From: Proteus columbae
Lineage (GTDB): Bacteria; Pseudomonadota; Gammaproteobacteria; Enterobacterales; Enterobacteriaceae
DNA: 64,000 nt
NCBI RefSeq assembly: GCF_009914335.1
Contig: NZ_CP043925.1
Location: 2,480,001-2,544,000 of the forward strand
Reading direction: 5' to 3'
Numbering within the stretch: the first letter of the stretch is position 1; each line of letters starts with the position of its first letter. The translations under genes were made by a program, and so were the position numbers. The notes under the pieces are model-generated. The model saw only the letters and a list, made by a program, of their open reading frames with translations, searched no databases and had not been told where the DNA came from. Positions 1 through 8,244 of the stretch are shown piece by piece.

Positions 1-363
1 GGCAAAATATAAATTCTGTTTTTTCCTGTTATCAGCATTATCTCCGCACAATAAACGGCTGTAATGGCAAATATGGCAACCTAAAGTTAACACTTGTACA
101 CATCAACTTTTTCAATGTAAAGGCAGGAAAACAAATATGATCAAAATAACATCTTATTGATTACTCTATTAGCATTAGTGTGAACTAAAGAATATCAAAT
201 GTTACCTTTTAGCCCAAAACAGCCCCTAGCAGTAATTGGTTTTACTCTTACCAATGATGAGCATTGTTTCACTTTCCCTCTTATCATGCGGTTAGCCTCT
301 TTTTTTCAACCTAGCTAGCACAAGTATCAAGACATTACAGAGCCAAAAGTGCTGACTTAGTAA

Positions 364-612
364 CAACACCATTACTTAACAAAAGTTGATGTTGATGGGC
401 TTAGAGAGTATAAAGATTCAAATATCGGTATATCTTTACTTAAAGCGCTAAAATATATCTCTAAATATTCCTCTATTCTAACCACTAATTTGACTCATCT
501 TATTAGCCTTTTTATGAGTAATTTTACGTTTAAAAAGACTTTTCCTCTCTATCAAAACCTAATAAAAATATTGATGTATCTAAATAATCAAGACTTATAT
601 CTCATTTATTAG
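364..612 (+). pseudogene. Possible remnant of an unknown gene
   Basis: Eighty-two codons stay open after a TAA at 361, up to a TAG at 610, which is long for DNA this AT-rich. There is no usable ATG, GTG or TTG near the front and no ribosome binding site. A 40-codon reading frame with an ATG at 199 precedes it in another frame, so both could be pieces of one frameshifted gene. I recognise no family, and chance is a real alternative. Confidence 0.2.
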
Positions 613-1181
613 ATTAGTCTTAAAAACCAATAACAGAGCTTAGTATTCTATATCTCAAATGTGTTCTAAATTTTTGGAAAATGAAGGTTTTGAAAAATAT
701 TGTAACCGTATTTTTCAAAAGTAATAATTGAGATTATTCATGGTGTGAATGCAAACACTTTGTGTATTGCTTTCAGTTCTGTTGAAATGAGTTACATCGT
801 TTTTTAGTAAGCAAACATGAAATGATTGTTCACCCTTTTATACCAGCAATTTTTTAAATTAGTGTTCCTCTTATAGTTTTTTTATCATTTTTGGTAAATC
901 GAAAAAGATCGGAGCCACAATTATCCTTTATATATATTTTCACAGCAAATACTAATGACGCATCTATTTCATACTAAGATAATTCTCCTTCTGTAATAAG
1001 TAAGATTTACGTCCTTGACAAATTTATAAACAATATAATTTTGAAATTATTATTTTATTGAATGGAAAGAGTGGTGTGGTTTTTCTACTCTTATTATAAG
1101 ATTACTTATTGGTATCAATTTTTCTACATGACCTTTACAAAAAATCCTACAATTTTTCAAAAGATTTTCATTCATAATTGA

Positions 1182-1292
1182 TTAGTGATTACAAACAACA
1201 TACCACAGCAATTCATCAGCTTTACTGTAGCGGTCTAAACTCACCGTTTTCCTGAATTCTTCCTCATTTTTTGAAAGTCTAATTTGATTAAA
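1182..1292 (-). pseudogene. Possible 3' fragment of a gene
   Basis: The last 36 codons before a TAA read like protein (for example RYSKADELLWYVV near the end) and are locally richer in G+C than the surroundings. Upstream the frame is closed by a TAA with no start codon. This may be the 3' stub of a decayed gene; the family is unknown. Confidence 0.2.
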
Positions 1293-2201
1293 TTAAAAAT
1301 ATTACTCAAAAAATCACACTTAAATTAAATATAATAGAAAATATTGATAAAATTTTCGCCAAATACATTGAAATAATTTGAGAGTATAATTTAGGTATTA
1401 AAAAAAAATCCAATATAATCAATGAAAAACACCGCTTTTTCCCCAAAATTCTATACTGCGCTAAGCCCCTTAATAACGATTTTTTGTCCTACAATACTCC
1501 TAAGTACCTCATTTAATAAGCAAACTATGGGTAGCAATCGCTTACTTGATTTTAGTTTTTCCTGTTTATTAAAAACAAAATAAACAGAGATAAATCAAAT
1601 CAGTCTAAAAAGAGCGATTAATAAAGATGAGAAATAACGTCAAATACATCCAAACTCTGTTCAACATTTTTCATTCATAACTCATTATATACGGGTTAAC
1701 CACAATACAAATAATTGTATATTAATCAATTTAGGTAAAAATGTTTGTTTTTATTAAAACGAAAATGAATATATCCCACCCTATTGCGTATTTTAATTAG
1801 TTTTTTTGAGCACATTTTTCTATTTTTTATTCCATAAAGTAATAGTTACAAAAAATAATAATTACATGAACAAAATACTTTATTTCTATATATCAGTAAT
1901 AATACGTAGTCCATGATTAAGATCTCATTATTCTCATCAGAGAAGCGAGTTTTAGAATTAAGTATTATGTTGATGCTCTTAATAATTTGAGACTTAGATA
2001 GGCAAAAATGAATGGTTTACTAAGAACAGACAAAACATGTGGCTGGTGCGAATAAACATTATCGGCTACACAACAGCTTGAAATATGACAGATCTATTAC
2101 TTACAAATTACAAAGTTATATTCTTTATAACTTTTATCAATATTCATATTCCTTTTTGAAATAATTTTGTAATTTGATATCTATCTAGTCTCTATACGAC
2201 A

Positions 2202-2229
2202 AAAAAGCGCCCTATATTCAATATAGGGC
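2202..2229 (-). terminator. Terminator of mgtC
   Basis: The inverted repeat GCCCTATATT / AATATAGGGC (2209-2218 with 2220-2229) is followed on the minus strand by a run of six T. It lies 37 bp past the mgtC stop, so mgtC is probably the last gene of its transcript. Confidence 0.8.
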
Positions 2230-2265
2230 ACCTCGATTAGAAAGACATTATCTTAAAAAGATCCG

Positions 2266-2964
2266 TCAAGCAGGATGCTCTGCCGCTATCTTCCAATTAA
2301 TTGCACTGACACTCTTTTCTAAACTTACTCTGCAAACAATCGCTTCTATCTCTTTTTGCTCGGCAGGTGTTGCTAGCAATTCAGCACACACTTCTAGCTG
2401 ACTAGGCATCAATGTATCAGCACTGCTTAAAGACTGTAATCGAACATGTAATCCATTTATTGCTTGTAAAATGAGTGTTCTAACTAAAACTTCATCTTCT
2501 TCATGACAAATAATTCGTATTGAGTAGCGTTGTTCTATATCTATTGCTTGATGTTGTGGCTGAGCGTTTATCCGCTGAGCTGCTTCTCGTAGTAAGATAT
2601 TCGCACAAAGAATAAGAAGTGTTGCTATAGTTGCCAATTGATATAAACCTAGACCACATAACACGCCAATTCCTGCTGAACACCAAAGCGTTGCGGCAGT
2701 ATTAAGTCCACGTATATTCATTCCTTCACGCATGATCACACCAGCACCAAGAAATCCAATACCTGAAACAACTTGAGCTGCGATCCGACCGGGACTATCT
2801 GGCGAAGTTTCTATTGAACTTAAAATAAAAACAGCGGCACCGGTTGCAACTAAAGCATTTGTTCTTAAACCGGCCATTCTTTGTCGCCATTGACGTTCAG
2901 CACCAATCAAAGCACCAAGACACATTGCAATCATGAGATTTAAAATATAAGGCGTCATCGTCAT
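2266..2964 (-). CDS. mgtC: MgtC inner-membrane virulence and Mg2+-stress protein
   Basis: At 232 residues this closely matches enterobacterial MgtC in length and sequence. The N-terminal MgtC/SapB domain (about residues 5-130) has several membrane segments and the signature GAERQWRQRMAGLRTN at about 20-35. The C-terminal third is soluble and ACT-like. In Salmonella, MgtC supports growth in low Mg2+ and in macrophages and restrains the F1Fo ATP synthase. The start is set by GAGGAAATAAAC just before the ATG. The usual partner mgtB is missing downstream, where a terminator and an AT-rich gap follow. A long leader with a leader ORF, hairpins and a PhoP-box-like site suggests regulation by low Mg2+. 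Confidence 0.93.
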   Translation of the reverse strand: MTMTPYILNLMIAMCLGALIGAERQWRQRMAGLRTNALVATGAAVFILSSIETSPDSPGRIAAQVVSGIGFLGAGVIMREGMNIRGLNTAATLWCSAGIGVLCGLGLYQLATIATLLILCANILLREAAQRINAQPQHQAIDIEQRYSIRIICHEEDEVLVRTLILQAINGLHVRLQSLSSADTLMPSQLEVCAELLATPAEQKEIEAIVCRVSLEKSVSAINWKIAAEHPA

Positions 2965-3311
2965 GTTTATTTCCTCTACATGATGATTAAAATCGATATG
3001 AAAATTTTGCTCTGATAGTTCAGAGTGTTGAAATTAATTCATCGCCTTAGGTGGAGGAAATAAAGAGAAAAAAATGTAGCACATGAAGTTACCCTTCTTA
3101 TGTTAGCGGCATAAGGGAAATTATTTGGGTAAGTGCATAATAGGAATATATAAGAAAGGAATATTACAATGCACTGCCCACCAAAATGGTAAGCAGTTTT
3201 AGTGAAGAAAACAGCTTACCTATTATTTTGAATAAAATTATTCTCAGTTAATGGGGTTATCATTAACCTACAACTTTCTGTCTCCACTATGTTTTCTCCT
3301 AACTAAAATTT
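2965..3311 (-). promoter_or_regulatory. Long structured 5' leader of mgtC
   Basis: About 345 nt separate a likely start point (-10 TATACT at 3318-3323, minus) from the mgtC ATG. The leader holds a 23-codon ORF (3216-3287). The ORF stop codon lies in the 5' arm of hairpin A (3208-3220 with 3188-3200; 12 of 13 pairs). The 3' arm of A can instead pair downstream to form hairpin B (3188-3196 with 3174-3182; 9 pairs including 2 G-T). A third hairpin lies at 3092-3117. Mutually exclusive stems fed by a leader ORF are typical of attenuators, and Salmonella mgtC has a comparable leader. No U-run follows hairpin B, so Rho rather than an intrinsic stop may be involved. Confidence 0.6.
3216..3287 (-). 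CDS. Candidate mgtC leader peptide, 23 codons
   Basis: A GTG lies 8 nt after AGGAG (3296-3300, minus) and opens a 23-codon frame that ends in TAA inside the first leader hairpin. An internal ATG (codon 9) could be an alternative start. The peptide has one proline and no run of a single amino acid, unlike the proline-rich MgtP of Salmonella, so any sensing principle would differ. Position and Shine-Dalgarno are visible; function is inferred. Confidence 0.45.
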   Translation of the reverse strand: METESCRLMITPLTENNFIQNNR

Positions 3312-3346
3312 GGCAAAAGTATAAGTAGCTGATTTGAAAATGTAAA

Positions 3347-3363
3347 TGAACCGTACCTAAACG
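3347..3363 (-). promoter_or_regulatory. PhoP-box-like direct repeat upstream of mgtC
   Basis: On the minus strand CGTTTA-N5-GGTTCA resembles the PhoP box, a direct repeat of (T/G)GTTTA with 11 bp period. It lies 23 bp from the -10 TATACT, about one helical turn further than the commonest spacing. Family knowledge says PhoP drives mgtC; the site itself is an inference with one mismatch in the second half-site. Confidence 0.45.
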
Positions 3364-3367
3364 TCAG

Positions 3368-3562
3368 TCACTTTTGCTGTATTGGTCTAACAAATGTTCC
3401 TTCACCGCCCTCTTTTTCATTAAAAAACCAAATTCCTTTTGGATATTCAGGGAGTGATACTAAATACATTATGCCTTCATTAAATTCTTCAATAAGTAGG
3501 ATAGTTCCTTCACGATCGTCAATACCATCAGTTTTCACAACAACGTTATCATTAACCTGCAT
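3368..3562 (-). CDS. Small acidic protein, unknown function
   Basis: A 64-residue protein with a good ribosome binding site (AGGAGAGAAA before the ATG). It starts [20 protein letters not shown] and reads like a small beta-barrel of the KOW or SH3 type, with no signal peptide or membrane segment. I do not recognise the family. It lies between the cold-shock gene, whose terminator precedes it, and the mgtC promoter, all on the minus strand. Confidence 0.7.
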   Translation of the reverse strand: MQVNDNVVVKTDGIDDREGTILLIEEFNEGIMYLVSLPEYPKGIWFFNEKEGGEGTFVRPIQQK

Positions 3563-3611
3563 TTTCTCTCCTGATAAATATTATCATTCTCTTTTTCTTT
3601 ATTTTACCCAT

Positions 3612-3650
3612 AAAGAAAAAGCCTGCCACCATAAGGTGACAGGCTTGAAG
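3612..3650 (-). terminator. Terminator of the cold-shock gene
   Basis: On the minus strand AAGCCTGTCACC and GGTGGCAGGCTT pair around a short loop and are followed by TTTTTCTTT. It ends the transcript of the cold-shock gene at 3673. Confidence 0.85.
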
Positions 3651-3672
3651 AAAATTTTTAAAAGGCTTTAAA

Positions 3673-3885
3673 TTACAGAGCTGTTACGTTAGCAGCTGCT
3701 GGACCTTTTGCACCGTTTTCAATTGTGAATTCTACGTTCTGACCTTCAGCCAGAGTTTTGAAACCGTTACCTTGAATGGCAGAAAAGTGAACGAATACGT
3801 CTTTGCTTCCGTCTGCTGGAGTAATAAAACCAAAGCCTTTAGACTCGTTGAACCACTTAACTTGACCTTTCATTTTGTCAGACAT
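3673..3885 (-). CDS. Cold-shock protein of the CspA family (CspC/CspE type)
   Basis: A 70-residue single cold-shock domain that binds single-stranded RNA and DNA and melts RNA structure in the cytosol. The RNP1 motif KGFGFI and RNP2 motif VFVHF are intact. The sequence matches E. coli CspC best in the middle ([25 protein letters not shown]) and CspE at the end, so I do not choose between those names. AGGAAAG precedes the ATG. An untranslated leader of about 100 nt is likely, with TTGACA at 4015-4020 on the minus strand. Confidence 0.95.
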   Translation of the reverse strand: MSDKMKGQVKWFNESKGFGFITPADGSKDVFVHFSAIQGNGFKTLAEGQNVEFTIENGAKGPAAANVTAL

Positions 3886-4340
3886 GTGACTTTCCTATAT
3901 ATCAATAAAACGTTGCCTTCTCGGCATCTACTGGCCTGAACTACCTATAACTTATGGGCACACATGAAGAAAACGGTCAAAAAGCGATGCTGTTTAAAAC
4001 TCATTAACTTAGAATGTCAATCATAAATCAGGTCTGTATTGAGGCCTTACTCATTAACGCATGAGACAAGTTTAATAGCAATAGTTTTATGCGTCTAAAG
4101 ATTAAAAAAATGCGAATTGCACATTAAAAATACAATTCTTCCTCTATTTTTATCACTGTGCATAAAATTTATTTGATATTTTATCTCTATTATTAACAAT
4201 GACTAAGAATATTCTTAATGGTCTAACAATAACAGTTAATACCAGAATTTAAAAAAACTGTTCTACCCGCTTATCTTGTCCCCGTGATAATCTAGTAATA
4301 AGAAACAAGTTTGCAACATTCATCTCTTAAGGTGTTTACA
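3886..4340. other. Divergent intergenic region between csp and ylaC
   Basis: It holds the leader and promoter of the cold-shock gene on the minus strand, including a small TGCC-GAGAA-GGCA hairpin close to the gene. On the plus strand it holds the upstream region of ylaC. No other gene is visible. Confidence 0.6.
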
Positions 4341-4847
4341 ATGAATGTATTAAAAGAAATCTTAGAGCGTGATTTAGACCGGATCAATACAGCAGAAAAA
4401 AGAGACGGGAAACCACATTTTAATAGTCAGTTTTTAAAAAACCATATCTGGTTATGTATCAGCATGGTTCTCTCTTATATATTGCTCGCTGCGTTATTAA
4501 TTTATTCACCTTACTTTGGTGTTATCTCGCTCATTCTCTTTACTGTCATGTTCTTAGTTATGGCAGGTATCTTGTTATTTGATATAAAACCTATCTATAA
4601 ATTTGAAGATATTGGTGTTCTCGATTTGAGAGTTTGCTATAACGGTGAATGGTATACCTTTGAAAAACTCTCTGATGAAGCCATAAATGAAATTCACCAG
4701 CACCCTGCAATATCTAAACAAATAAAAGAAGACATTCGCGAGATTATTAGTAAAAAACAAGAAATTCATTTTTACGATGTGTACCTGATGGCATTTGATC
4801 CCGTACAACAATCAATTTCAGCATCACAATTATCCCCTCAAACCTAA
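4341..4847 (+). CDS. ylaC: YlaC family inner-membrane protein
   Basis: A 168-residue membrane protein resembling E. coli YlaC, for example ERDLDRINTAEKRDGKP near the N-terminus and VLDLRVCYNGEWY at about residues 97-109. Two membrane segments lie at about residues 38-85, followed by a soluble C-terminal domain. An ATG at 4311 is in frame but has no ribosome binding site; TAAGGTG lies 6 nt before the ATG at 4341, so I use the latter. The function of the family is unknown. Confidence 0.85.
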   Translation: MNVLKEILERDLDRINTAEKRDGKPHFNSQFLKNHIWLCISMVLSYILLAALLIYSPYFGVISLILFTVMFLVMAGILLFDIKPIYKFEDIGVLDLRVCYNGEWYTFEKLSDEAINEIHQHPAISKQIKEDIREIISKKQEIHFYDVYLMAFDPVQQSISASQLSPQT

Positions 4848-4853
4848 TTGATC

Positions 4854-4885
4854 CTCCGTGTTACACACAAAAACACGGAGAATAA
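4854..4885 (+). terminator. Terminator of ylaC
   Basis: CTCCGTGTT (4854-4862) pairs with AACACGGAG (4872-4880) a few bases after the ylaC stop. The U-run is poor, so efficiency is uncertain. Confidence 0.55.
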
Positions 4886-4948
4886 CTTCTATTATTTAGC
4901 CACTTTGTTGATAAACCAACCAAACAGATATTTAATCCACTTTTAACG

Positions 4949-4977
4949 TTGACACTCTGATATATCATCGTTATTAT
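4949..4977 (+). promoter_or_regulatory. Sigma-70 promoter of tRNA-Asn 1
   Basis: TTGACA (4949-4954) and TATTAT (4972-4977) are separated by exactly 17 bp. The discriminator after the -10 is GC-rich (GCGCCTCG), as in promoters under stringent control. Confidence 0.85.
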
Positions 4978-5003
4978 GCGCCTCGTTCTCACGAGAACTC
5001 GCT

Positions 5004-5079
5004 TCCTCCATAGTTCAGTCGGTAGAACGGCGGACTGTTAATCCGTATGTCACTGGTTCAAGTCCAGTTGGAGGAGCCA
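5004..5079 (+). tRNA. tRNA-Asn (GUU), copy 1
   Basis: A 76-nt cloverleaf with acceptor stem TCCTCCA / TGGAGGA, anticodon GTT in the loop CTGTTAA, T-loop TTCAAGT and an encoded CCA end. It differs from E. coli tRNA-Asn at a few stem positions only. A small dyad GTTCTC-AC-GAGAAC lies just before the mature 5' end and recurs at copies 2 and 3. Confidence 0.98.
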
Positions 5080-5086
5080 AATTTAG

Positions 5087-5119
5087 AAAAGCCCGCGCTA
5101 TTGCAGTGCGGGCTTTTTG
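5087..5119 (+). terminator. Terminator of tRNA-Asn 1
   Basis: AAAGCCCGC and GCGGGCTTT form a GC-rich hairpin followed by TTTTT. Almost the same terminator follows tRNA copies 2 and 3. Confidence 0.9.
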
Positions 5120-5221
5120 CTTTCTACATTCTTATCATCTAAATCAGCTACCTAAATCCAATCTGTATCGTTATCTTGCTTGATTAATAAATAGCTAATT
5201 TATATCTAGTACGATAAAGAC

Positions 5222-5815
5222 CTAACCTGCTATTCCAACAATTTCGTGTTTTAGGTGTTTTTTATACGCGTCAACATCTTGCTCAATTTGCGGTTGTTTC
5301 ACCACATCAAACATTCCGAAGGTTTTTAATCCTTCCATACCTAAAAATTGATTCGCTTTATGGAATGGAAAATAGACAGCATCAATCCCTTTTCCTTCAA
5401 AGAACTGTTCTTGTTCTTCAAAAGATTCAAAAGGTGCATTCCAAGTTACAGAAAGAAGATACTTTTTGCCTTGTAATAATCCACCCGAACCATATTTTTT
5501 CGAAGGATCTTTTCGTGTACGACCATCATCAATATACATTTTGCCGTACCCAGCACTAAATACATCATCAATGTATTTTTTTAAGATCCAAGGGCCTTCC
5601 ATCCACCATGCTGGCATTTGATAAATAATGACATCGGCCCATAAGTATTTATCAACTTCTTCGTTATTATCATAACCATCATCAATGCGTGTTGATTGCA
5701 CATTTATCTGATGCGAAGACAACAAATCTGTGGCGACTTGCGTTAAATGATCGTTGAGTTTCCCTTCAGAACCATCAAACTCTTTTGCAGCATTAATAAT
5801 AAAAACGTTAGTCAC
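5222..5815 (-). CDS. mdaB: MdaB, NADPH quinone reductase
   Basis: A 198-residue flavodoxin-fold quinone reductase that makes two-electron reductions with FAD and NADPH in the cytosol, limiting redox cycling. It matches E. coli MdaB over its length, for example QMPAWWMEGPWILKKYIDDV, DGRTRKDPSKKYGSGG and FHKANQFLGME. The frame extends upstream to an ATG at 5863, but AAGGAG lies 7 nt before the GTG at 5815, which also fits the family N-terminus. An AraC-type regulator lies just upstream on the same strand and may control it. Confidence 0.95.
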   Translation of the reverse strand: MTNVFIINAAKEFDGSEGKLNDHLTQVATDLLSSHQINVQSTRIDDGYDNNEEVDKYLWADVIIYQMPAWWMEGPWILKKYIDDVFSAGYGKMYIDDGRTRKDPSKKYGSGGLLQGKKYLLSVTWNAPFESFEEQEQFFEGKGIDAVYFPFHKANQFLGMEGLKTFGMFDVVKQPQIEQDVDAYKKHLKHEIVGIAG

Positions 5816-5904
5816 TTCTAAACTCCTTGTATACACATATTTAATAAGCAAACTGTAACGCAATTACTCATCACTGCTTTAACTCATTTCTCCATTATTC
5901 TTGC

Positions 5905-6846
5905 CTAATAATCCAAAGATACCGTTTCAGTTTCTGATTCTTTTAATCGTTGAATATCTTTTAAAGGTGATAAACCAAATAATCGATGATATTCACGGCT
6001 AAATTGTGAGGGGCTTTCATAACCGACGATAAATGCTGCTTTAGAAACATCACTCATTTCAATCAGCATGATCCTTCTTGCTTCATTCAGCCGTAACCAC
6101 TTTTGATATTGCAACGGCGTCATGCCAGTTCGTTTTTTAAAGTGAAAATGAAATGATGAGGTGCTCATACCCACTAACGTTGTAAGATCTTCAATCCGAA
6201 TTGTTTCGTGATAATGTTGTTTAATCCAATCAAGCGCATGACTAATTTGCCGACACTGAGGATGTTGTGATGCTAACAGTTGCTGACGCGCACCATCATT
6301 CGATCTTAATAAGTAATAAAGGATCTCTTTTTGGATCAAAGGTGCAATAAAAGGTGCATCTTCTGGTGTATCTATTAGTTTTATAAGCCTTGTTACTGCT
6401 TGTAAAATTGGCGCGGTTGCTTGAACAATTTGTTGAGCGCTGATCTCGTTATTTTCTTGTAGTAATTCAAACTTATTTTCAGCTAGCAGTTCAGGTAATA
6501 GAGCGAGGTCTAATTTTAGCAACATTGCTAAAAAAGGCGTTTCTTTTGACGCTTCACAGACTTTAGCAAAAGTAGGTATATCTGATGATGTTAAAAGCAT
6601 ATTCATAGGACGATAACAGTTTGTCTCTAGCCCTATCGTTATTTGCTTTGCACCTTGTGCAGCAATAGCCAAACTGGGTTCATACATCCAGCCTTCAGAC
6701 TCTGTAATAGAAGTATACCGACATAACGCTAAACCAGAAACAGAGGTATCCCATCCCCCTTCTTTATCTTTTGTATATAGAAGAAGTGTTTTTTTAAATT
6801 GCTCAAACTCTAATACCATCGGTACTGATAAATTCGTAGTATCCAT
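5905..6846 (-). CDS. AraC family transcriptional regulator (AraC_N type)
   Basis: A 313-residue regulator with an N-terminal AraC_N-type ligand domain (about 20-180) and a C-terminal pair of helix-turn-helix motifs (about 205-300: IRIEDLTTLVGMSTSSFHFH and AAFIVGYESPSQFSREYHRL). It resembles the YqhC group, whose members respond to aldehydes and control oxidoreductases. It sits 90 bp upstream of mdaB in the same direction, so control of mdaB is a reasonable inference. Confidence 0.88.
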   Translation of the reverse strand: MDTTNLSVPMVLEFEQFKKTLLLYTKDKEGGWDTSVSGLALCRYTSITESEGWMYEPSLAIAAQGAKQITIGLETNCYRPMNMLLTSSDIPTFAKVCEASKETPFLAMLLKLDLALLPELLAENKFELLQENNEISAQQIVQATAPILQAVTRLIKLIDTPEDAPFIAPLIQKEILYYLLRSNDGARQQLLASQHPQCRQISHALDWIKQHYHETIRIEDLTTLVGMSTSSFHFHFKKRTGMTPLQYQKWLRLNEARRIMLIEMSDVSKAAFIVGYESPSQFSREYHRLFGLSPLKDIQRLKESETETVSLDY

Positions 6847-7087
6847 CGTCTCGGGATCTTCAATTAGTCTTTAAATTCGTCAGATTGTATAACTAAACAG
6901 TATGAAAAACTTTCTTTTAAAAAAACGCTTTATCTTTTCTTTCCAATGTAAGACACATTTCAGCGAGTAGAAATGAAATTTCGAATATTATTTCTATTGA
7001 TAACCATTTATTTTTTATACATTTTTGTCAAAAAAGAAACAATCTGATGCACTCTTGAGCAAACGGTTATTTTTTTCCTTTTTTTAC

Positions 7088-7116
7088 TTTACAAGGTGAG
7101 CGAGGATAGCTATTAT
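7088..7116 (+). promoter_or_regulatory. Sigma-70 promoter of tRNA-Asn 2
   Basis: TTTACA (7088-7093) and TATTAT (7111-7116) with 17 bp spacing, followed by the discriminator and GTTCTC-AC-GAGAAC dyad shared with copies 1 and 3. Confidence 0.8.
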
Positions 7117-7142
7117 TCGCCTCGTTCTCACGAGAACTCGCT

Positions 7143-7218
7143 TCCTCCATAGTTCAGTCGGTAGAACGGCGGACTGTTAATCCGTATGTCACTGGTTCAA
7201 GTCCAGTTGGAGGAGCCA
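7143..7218 (+). tRNA. tRNA-Asn (GUU), copy 2
   Basis: Identical to copy 1 over all 76 nt, including anticodon GTT and the encoded CCA. Confidence 0.98.
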
Positions 7219-7225
7219 AATTTAG

Positions 7226-7257
7226 AAAAGCCCACGCTATCACAGTGTGGGCTTTTT
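7226..7257 (+). terminator. Terminator of tRNA-Asn 2
   Basis: AAAGCCCAC and GTGGGCTTT pair and are followed by a T-run. It differs from the copy 1 terminator by compensating changes in the stem (GCCCAC/GTGGGC instead of GCCCGC/GCGGGC). Confidence 0.9.
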
Positions 7258-7516
7258 GCTTTCTACTCATCAGTGATTTTTATTCCTCTATTTCTTATTT
7301 ATTTCCTTTGTATCCTCTACATATTCATCTTATGCATCTGTTATTTCTGTTCTGTGTTAACTCAAAATCATCAATAAAAAAACACCTTTTTATAAAACTA
7401 TTTCAATCAACATAGTTCTATTGACTGTTTTTTAAACGTAAAACCACCTTATTTGATTTAAAAACTATAAATTAGTTATTTTTTAACCACTTAAACTATT
7501 ATTTCACTTTTTTTAC

Positions 7517-7545
7517 TTTACAAAGTTCATCACCCTCGCTATTAT
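7517..7545 (+). promoter_or_regulatory. Sigma-70 promoter of tRNA-Asn 3
   Basis: TTTACA (7517-7522) and TATTAT (7540-7545) with 17 bp spacing and the same downstream dyad as copies 1 and 2. Confidence 0.8.
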
Positions 7546-7571
7546 TCGTCTCGTTCTCACGAGAACTCGCT

Positions 7572-7647
7572 TCCTCCATAGTTCAGTCGGTAGAACGGCG
7601 GACTGTTAATCCGTATGTCACTGGTTCAAGTCCAGTTGGAGGAGCCA
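7572..7647 (+). tRNA. tRNA-Asn (GUU), copy 3
   Basis: Identical to copies 1 and 2. The AT-rich spacer of about 310 bp between copies 2 and 3 holds no gene. Confidence 0.98.
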
Positions 7648-7654
7648 AATTTAG

Positions 7655-7686
7655 AAAAGCCCGCGCTATTACAGTGCGGGCTTTTT
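7655..7686 (+). terminator. Terminator of tRNA-Asn 3
   Basis: AAAGCCCGC and GCGGGCTTT hairpin followed by TTTTT, nearly the same as after copy 1. Confidence 0.9.
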
Positions 7687-7922
7687 GCTTTCCACCTTCT
7701 CTATTATCAATACCTTTCTCATTTTTCTATCTATTTTATTTTTCAAAGCCCAACATGGTCTCAAATACGTTATCTCTTTATTTTTTATCTTTATTTTTAT
7801 TCTTCAGTGTGAAAAAAATAGCCATTTAAACGAGTTCACCACCTCATTATTAGATTATCTGTTTTAGAAACACACAATATGTTGTTTATCTATGCACTTA
7901 AACAAATATCGTCGATTGTCCT

Positions 7923-7951
7923 TTGACATATCAAATCACCCACTATATGAT
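7923..7951 (+). promoter_or_regulatory. Sigma-70 promoter of tRNA-Asn 4
   Basis: TTGACA (7923-7928) and TATGAT (7946-7951) with 17 bp spacing. This copy lacks the GTTCTC-AC-GAGAAC leader dyad. Confidence 0.8.
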
Positions 7952-7970
7952 ACACGCCACTTAATGATGT

Positions 7971-8046
7971 TCCTCCATAGTTCAGTCGGTAGAACGGCGG
8001 ACTGTTAATCCGTATGTCACTGGTTCGAGTCCAGTTGGAGGAGCCA
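7971..8046 (+). tRNA. tRNA-Asn (GUU), copy 4
   Basis: Same as copies 1-3 except for one base in the T-loop (TTCGAGT instead of TTCAAGT). Promoter, leader and terminator differ from the other three. Confidence 0.98.
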
Positions 8047-8129
8047 TTTCTTTTTGTGTCACCCTCATAACCTCTTGATTTTATTCTCTGTTTCACCTTA
8101 CATAATTTCAAAAACATAATAAAAAAATA

Positions 8130-8158
8130 CGATTAAATGGTAGCTATTTAATCGTTTT
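8130..8158 (+). terminator. AT-rich hairpin, probable terminator of tRNA-Asn 4
   Basis: CGATTAAAT (8130-8138) pairs with ATTTAATCG (8146-8154), followed by TTTT. Its right arm is also the left part of the PurR-like site, so the hairpin and the operator overlap. Confidence 0.5.
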
Positions 8159-8161
8159 CGT
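8146..8161 (+). promoter_or_regulatory. PurR-like operator of pyrC
   Basis: ATTTAATCGTTTTCGT matches the PurR consensus ANGCAANCGNTTNCNT at 9 of 11 fixed positions, with a perfect right half. Enterobacterial pyrC is repressed by PurR, so position and family knowledge agree. Confidence 0.5.
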
Positions 8162-8175
8162 ATTAGCATTCGTTT

Positions 8176-8241
8176 CCGGCTTGACTATCTAGTCCAATCC
8201 AATCCTTGATCTTTCGATTTTCCTAAGACACACGGAGCCGG
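8176..8241 (+). promoter_or_regulatory. pyrC leader with a helix masking the ribosome binding site
   Basis: CCGGCT at 8176-8181 is complementary to AGCCGG at 8236-8241, which overlaps the GGAG Shine-Dalgarno just before the pyrC ATG. In E. coli and Salmonella pyrC, transcripts starting at the C residues carry such a 5' arm and are translated poorly, while those starting at G escape. A TATTAG (8161-8166) could be the -10. The mechanism here is inferred from matching layout. Confidence 0.55.
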
Positions 8242-8244
8242 TAT

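Larger units (their letters stand above)
1..2201. other. AT-rich stretch without an intact gene
   Basis: No convincing complete gene, tRNA or terminator is visible in these 2.2 kb, which are much richer in A+T than the flanking genes. Two short open stretches (364-612 on plus, 1182-1292 on minus) have coding-like codons but no start, so decayed genes are possible. It lies directly downstream of the mgtC terminator, where Salmonella has mgtB. Confidence 0.6.

Noticed and set aside
2965..3311. M-box Mg2+ riboswitch in the mgtC leader
   Set aside because: An AGGTGGAGG stretch near 3050 is on the wrong strand and the other M-box elements are missing; an ORF-linked attenuator fits better.
7186..7377. 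Open frames running out of the tRNA-Asn copies (7186-7377, 7615-7812)
   Set aside because: They begin inside the tRNA genes and share only the tRNA-derived residues; the rest diverges and crosses terminators.
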